A DNA stretch of 23,388 bases from Thermoleophilia bacterium (GTDB lineage Bacteria > Actinomycetota > Thermoleophilia > Gaiellales > Gaiellaceae). The stretch spans positions 1 through 23,388 of the forward strand of contig JABFWJ010000089.1 in the NCBI GenBank assembly GCA_013362295.1. Direction: 5' to 3'. The notes below the pieces were generated by a model that did no database searches, was not told the origin of the DNA, and saw only the letters and a list, made by a program, of their open reading frames with translations. Shown piece after piece: positions 21,628 to 23,388 of the stretch. How positions within the stretch are numbered: position 1 is the stretch's first letter; every line of letters begins with the position of its first letter. The position numbers and the translations under genes were made by a program.

Positions 21628-22569
21628 TCAGTGGGGAGGCTGGATGGGATAGAGCCAGGACTCGAGCCCGCTGACGGGCTCGCCGGGGAACGAGAGCTTC
21701 CACTTGTGGATCTGCGCGCTCGCGCCGGCGCCGTCGACGTGCGAGACCGAGAACGGCTTGCCGATGAACAGCCGGCCGTTGCGGATGGAGAACGAGTAGC
21801 GGTCGAGGGCGCGCACGGGCGGGCCCGACGTGCGGTTGCCCTCGGTGTCGTACTGGCCGCCGTGACAGGGGCAGCCGAAGCCGGCGATCGAGATCGTCGG
21901 GATCAGCGTGACGTCGCCGTGTTGCTTCTTGTTCTGCTCGTCGAGCGGGCCGTTCGGCTGCACCGGACAGCCGAGGTGCGCGCAGTGGTTCGAGATGACC
22001 GAGAAGCTCGGCTGGCCGTTCTGCTGGCCGTTGAACCGGACATAGGCGGTCCGCCTCGAGACCTCCCCCTGTGCGGCGTCCGCCATGTACGTCGCGACGA
22101 CGTACCGGCCTTCGGGGAAGTCGGATAGCGGGCCGAGATCGTGGTCCTTCTGTCCCTGCTTGAGGAACGCCGGCGCGATCATGAAGCCGAGCGCCGGCGC
22201 GGTGACGATGCCGCCGATCACGCCGCCGAGCCCGAGCGTCGAGAGCTCGAGGAACTTCGAGCGCGGAAAGCGCTCGTCCGAGAGCGAGAGGGGCATGGCC
22301 GCCGGCCCGTCGGTGGCCGGCAGCGCCGGGCCGGTCGGGCTCTCCGGCGGCACCTCGGGCGTGTGCGTGAGCGGCGTTCCCACGGTCAGGTCGCGCACCC
22401 AGAGGAACGCGAACGCGAGCGCCACGAGCGCGCCGAGGCCGGCGATCCACCAGGAGACGATCAGCCCCACCAGCAGTACGACCACGCCGACGGCGAAGCC
22501 GACCGGCCAGAGGCTGGGCCCCGGGACGTGCGGCTGATCCTGCGGGTCTACAGGGCTGTGCGGCTGCAA
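21628..22569 (-). CDS. qcrA: Rieske iron-sulphur subunit of the menaquinol:cytochrome c reductase (QcrA)
   Basis: This 313-residue protein has the 2Fe-2S ligands C196-A-H198 in CAHLGC (196-201) and C233-P-C235-H236 in CPCHGG, with C201 and C235 as the disulfide pair; 31 residues separate the two boxes, an enlarged loop. The N-terminus holds two extra membrane helices (about 22-42 and 43-58) before a third near 112-133, preceded by RSKFLELSTLGLGG. This three-helix form is the actinobacterial pattern, not the single helix of Bacillus. It passes electrons from menaquinol to the haem c of QcrC. The start is a TTG at 22569, since a TAG lies two codons before it and no ATG or GTG is near. It heads the qcr operon. 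Confidence 0.9.
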   Translation of the reverse strand: MQPHSPVDPQDQPHVPGPSLWPVGFAVGVVVLLVGLIVSWWIAGLGALVALAFAFLWVRDLTVGTPLTHTPEVPPESPTGPALPATDGPAAMPLSLSDERFPRSKFLELSTLGLGGVIGGIVTAPALGFMIAPAFLKQGQKDHDLGPLSDFPEGRYVVATYMADAAQGEVSRRTAYVRFNGQQNGQPSFSVISNHCAHLGCPVQPNGPLDEQNKKQHGDVTLIPTISIAGFGCPCHGGQYDTEGNRTSGPPVRALDRYSFSIRNGRLFIGKPFSVSHVDGAGASAQIHKWKLSFPGEPVSGLESWLYPIQPPH

Positions 22570-22581
22570 AGGCTAAACGGA

Positions 22582-22611
22582 ATTCAAGCGGTCGAGGTCG
22601 CCGGGGGTCAA
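22582..22611 (-). promoter_or_regulatory. Candidate promoter of the qcr/quinone operon
   Basis: On the minus strand TTGACC (22611-22606) and TTGAAT (22587-22582) are 18 bp apart, close to the sigma-70 consensus at four or five positions each. The -10 ends 12 nt before the TTG start of qcrA, so the leader would be very short. This part of the intergenic DNA is the only AT-rich stretch there. Confidence 0.4.
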
Positions 22612-22757
22612 CGTCGTAACAGGCGGCGCGAACTCTGACGGATTCCGCCGTTCCCCGCCCCGAGAACCGGTCGACGACCGATCGGCAAACCGGGCACCCC
22701 CGGATGGTGGCCCAGGCGCGGCGCAGCTCGGCCGGCTCGGACTTGGACGTAGTTCCG

Positions 22758-23388
22758 TTATGCCCGGCGTCCGATCCGTCCGAGCCGCCTGGTCGGGGCC
22801 ATCCCCGGAGCCACCCCGTTTCCCGACCGGCCGTCTTCCAACCCATATTCCTCCCACCTACGATCGACGAGCGCGCGCACCTCGTCGCTCATCTCGATCT
22901 CGGGGGGCCACTCGCGCCCGCCTTCGAGCGGCCCCTTGGCGGTCGCGTCGATCCCGATCTTGCCGCCGACGAACTGCAACGTGGGCGCGTGGTCGAGATG
23001 GTCGAGGGGGCCTTCGGTGAGGACGACGTCGCGCTTCGGGTCGACGTTCGCGCCCACGTAGAACATCACCCGCTGGTAGTCGTGCACGTCGACGTGCTCG
23101 TCGACGACGACGATGCCCTTCGTCAGGCTCAGCATCCCGAGCCCCCAGATCGCGTGCATGACCTTCTTGGCGTGGCCGGGGTACGCCTTCCTGATCGAGA
23201 CGATGCAGAGGTTGTGGAACGCGCCCGCGACCGGCAGGTCGTAGTCGACGATCTCCGGCACGGTCATCTTCACCGCGGGCAGGAAGATCCGCTCGGTCGC
23301 CTTGCCGAGCCACGCGTCCTCCTGCGGCGGCTTGCCGACGACGATCGACGGATAGACCGCGTCGCGTCGCATCGTGATCGCCGTCACG
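22758..23388 (-). CDS. UbiD-family decarboxylase, C-terminal part (menaquinone pathway type, MqnL-like); 5' end outside window
   Basis: About 210 C-terminal residues of a protein usually 450-500 long are visible; the frame runs off the right edge, so the true start is not seen. VTAITMRRDAVYPSIVVGKP then PQEDAWLGKATERIFLP are the UbiD hallmark segment, followed by PEIVDYDLPVAGAFHN and RVMFYVGANVDPKRDVV. IGIDATAKGP, then EWPPEIEMSDEV near the end is the usual C-terminus of the menaquinone-type decarboxylase. UbiD enzymes use the prenyl-FMN made by UbiX, which is encoded 3 kb downstream, to decarboxylate the prenylated dihydroxynaphthoate. The tail of about 25 residues after GLE (DGRSGNGVAPG, then basic residues) is extra. 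It ends 188 bp before qcrA. Confidence 0.85.
   Translation of the reverse strand, partial: VTAITMRRDAVYPSIVVGKPPQEDAWLGKATERIFLPAVKMTVPEIVDYDLPVAGAFHNLCIVSIRKAYPGHAKKVMHAIWGLGMLSLTKGIVVVDEHVDVHDYQRVMFYVGANVDPKRDVVLTEGPLDHLDHAPTLQFVGGKIGIDATAKGPLEGGREWPPEIEMSDEVRALVDRRWEEYGLEDGRSGNGVAPGMAPTRRLGRIGRRA

Noticed and set aside
22573..22857. A small minus-strand open frame between ubiD and qcrA
   Set aside because: It overlaps the ubiD 3' end in another frame and ends before the qcrA start with no ribosome site; the composition is that of shadow frames.

Overview
This is a GC-rich window (about 68-70% by eye) with dense gene packing, many GTG starts and repeated 4-nt stop/start overlaps (GTGA, ATGA). 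Menaquinone is made by the futalosine route, the Rieske protein has an actinobacterial-type extended membrane N-terminus, and the cytochrome b is split as in Bacillus. Together these suggest a high-GC actinomycetote, perhaps of the Thermoleophilia (Gaiellales/Solirubrobacterales) type. The lineage is an inference; no rRNA or other marker gene is present.

Layout. (1) 1-2081, minus strand: a maleylacetate-reductase/iron-ADH-like gene running off the left edge, its coupled LysR regulator, an intergenic block with four short palindromes, and a small VOC protein. (2) 2106-5671, plus strand: a surface-glycan unit made of an initiating sugar-phosphate transferase, a glutamine-dependent asparagine synthetase homologue and a DUF354 protein. 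(3) 5710-7560, minus: a UvrD2-like helicase with an HRDC-like tail. (4) 7656-11234, minus: a second glycan unit made of a membrane NDP-sugar 4,6-dehydratase, a DegT sugar aminotransferase and a DedA membrane protein. (5) 11250-13807: a secreted phosphodiester-glycosidase-domain protein, divergent from a secreted protein of unknown function. (6) 13925-16287, plus: two coupled radical SAM genes. The first has an unusual C-x8-C-x2-C cluster motif and no function I can recognise; the second is an MqnC-like enzyme. (7) 16288-16603: a gene-free block made almost entirely of inverted repeats. (8) 16604-23388, minus: mqnA, a VOC protein, a polyprenyl diphosphate synthase, ubiE/menG, ubiX, then qcrC-qcrB-qcrA of the cytochrome bc complex, and the C-terminal part of a UbiD-family decarboxylase that enters from the right edge.

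How the genes fit together. Region 8 places quinone synthesis (chorismate dehydratase, side-chain synthase, prenyl-FMN synthase, UbiD-type decarboxylase, final methylase) next to the complex that oxidises the quinol. MqnC-like and the atypical radical SAM protein face mqnA across the repeat block. mqnB/X, mqnD, mqnE and the prenyltransferase mqnP are not in the window. The strongest candidate for something new is the atypical radical SAM/MqnC-like pair. Next come the repeat-rich block at 16288-16603 and the unusual composition of the bc complex.
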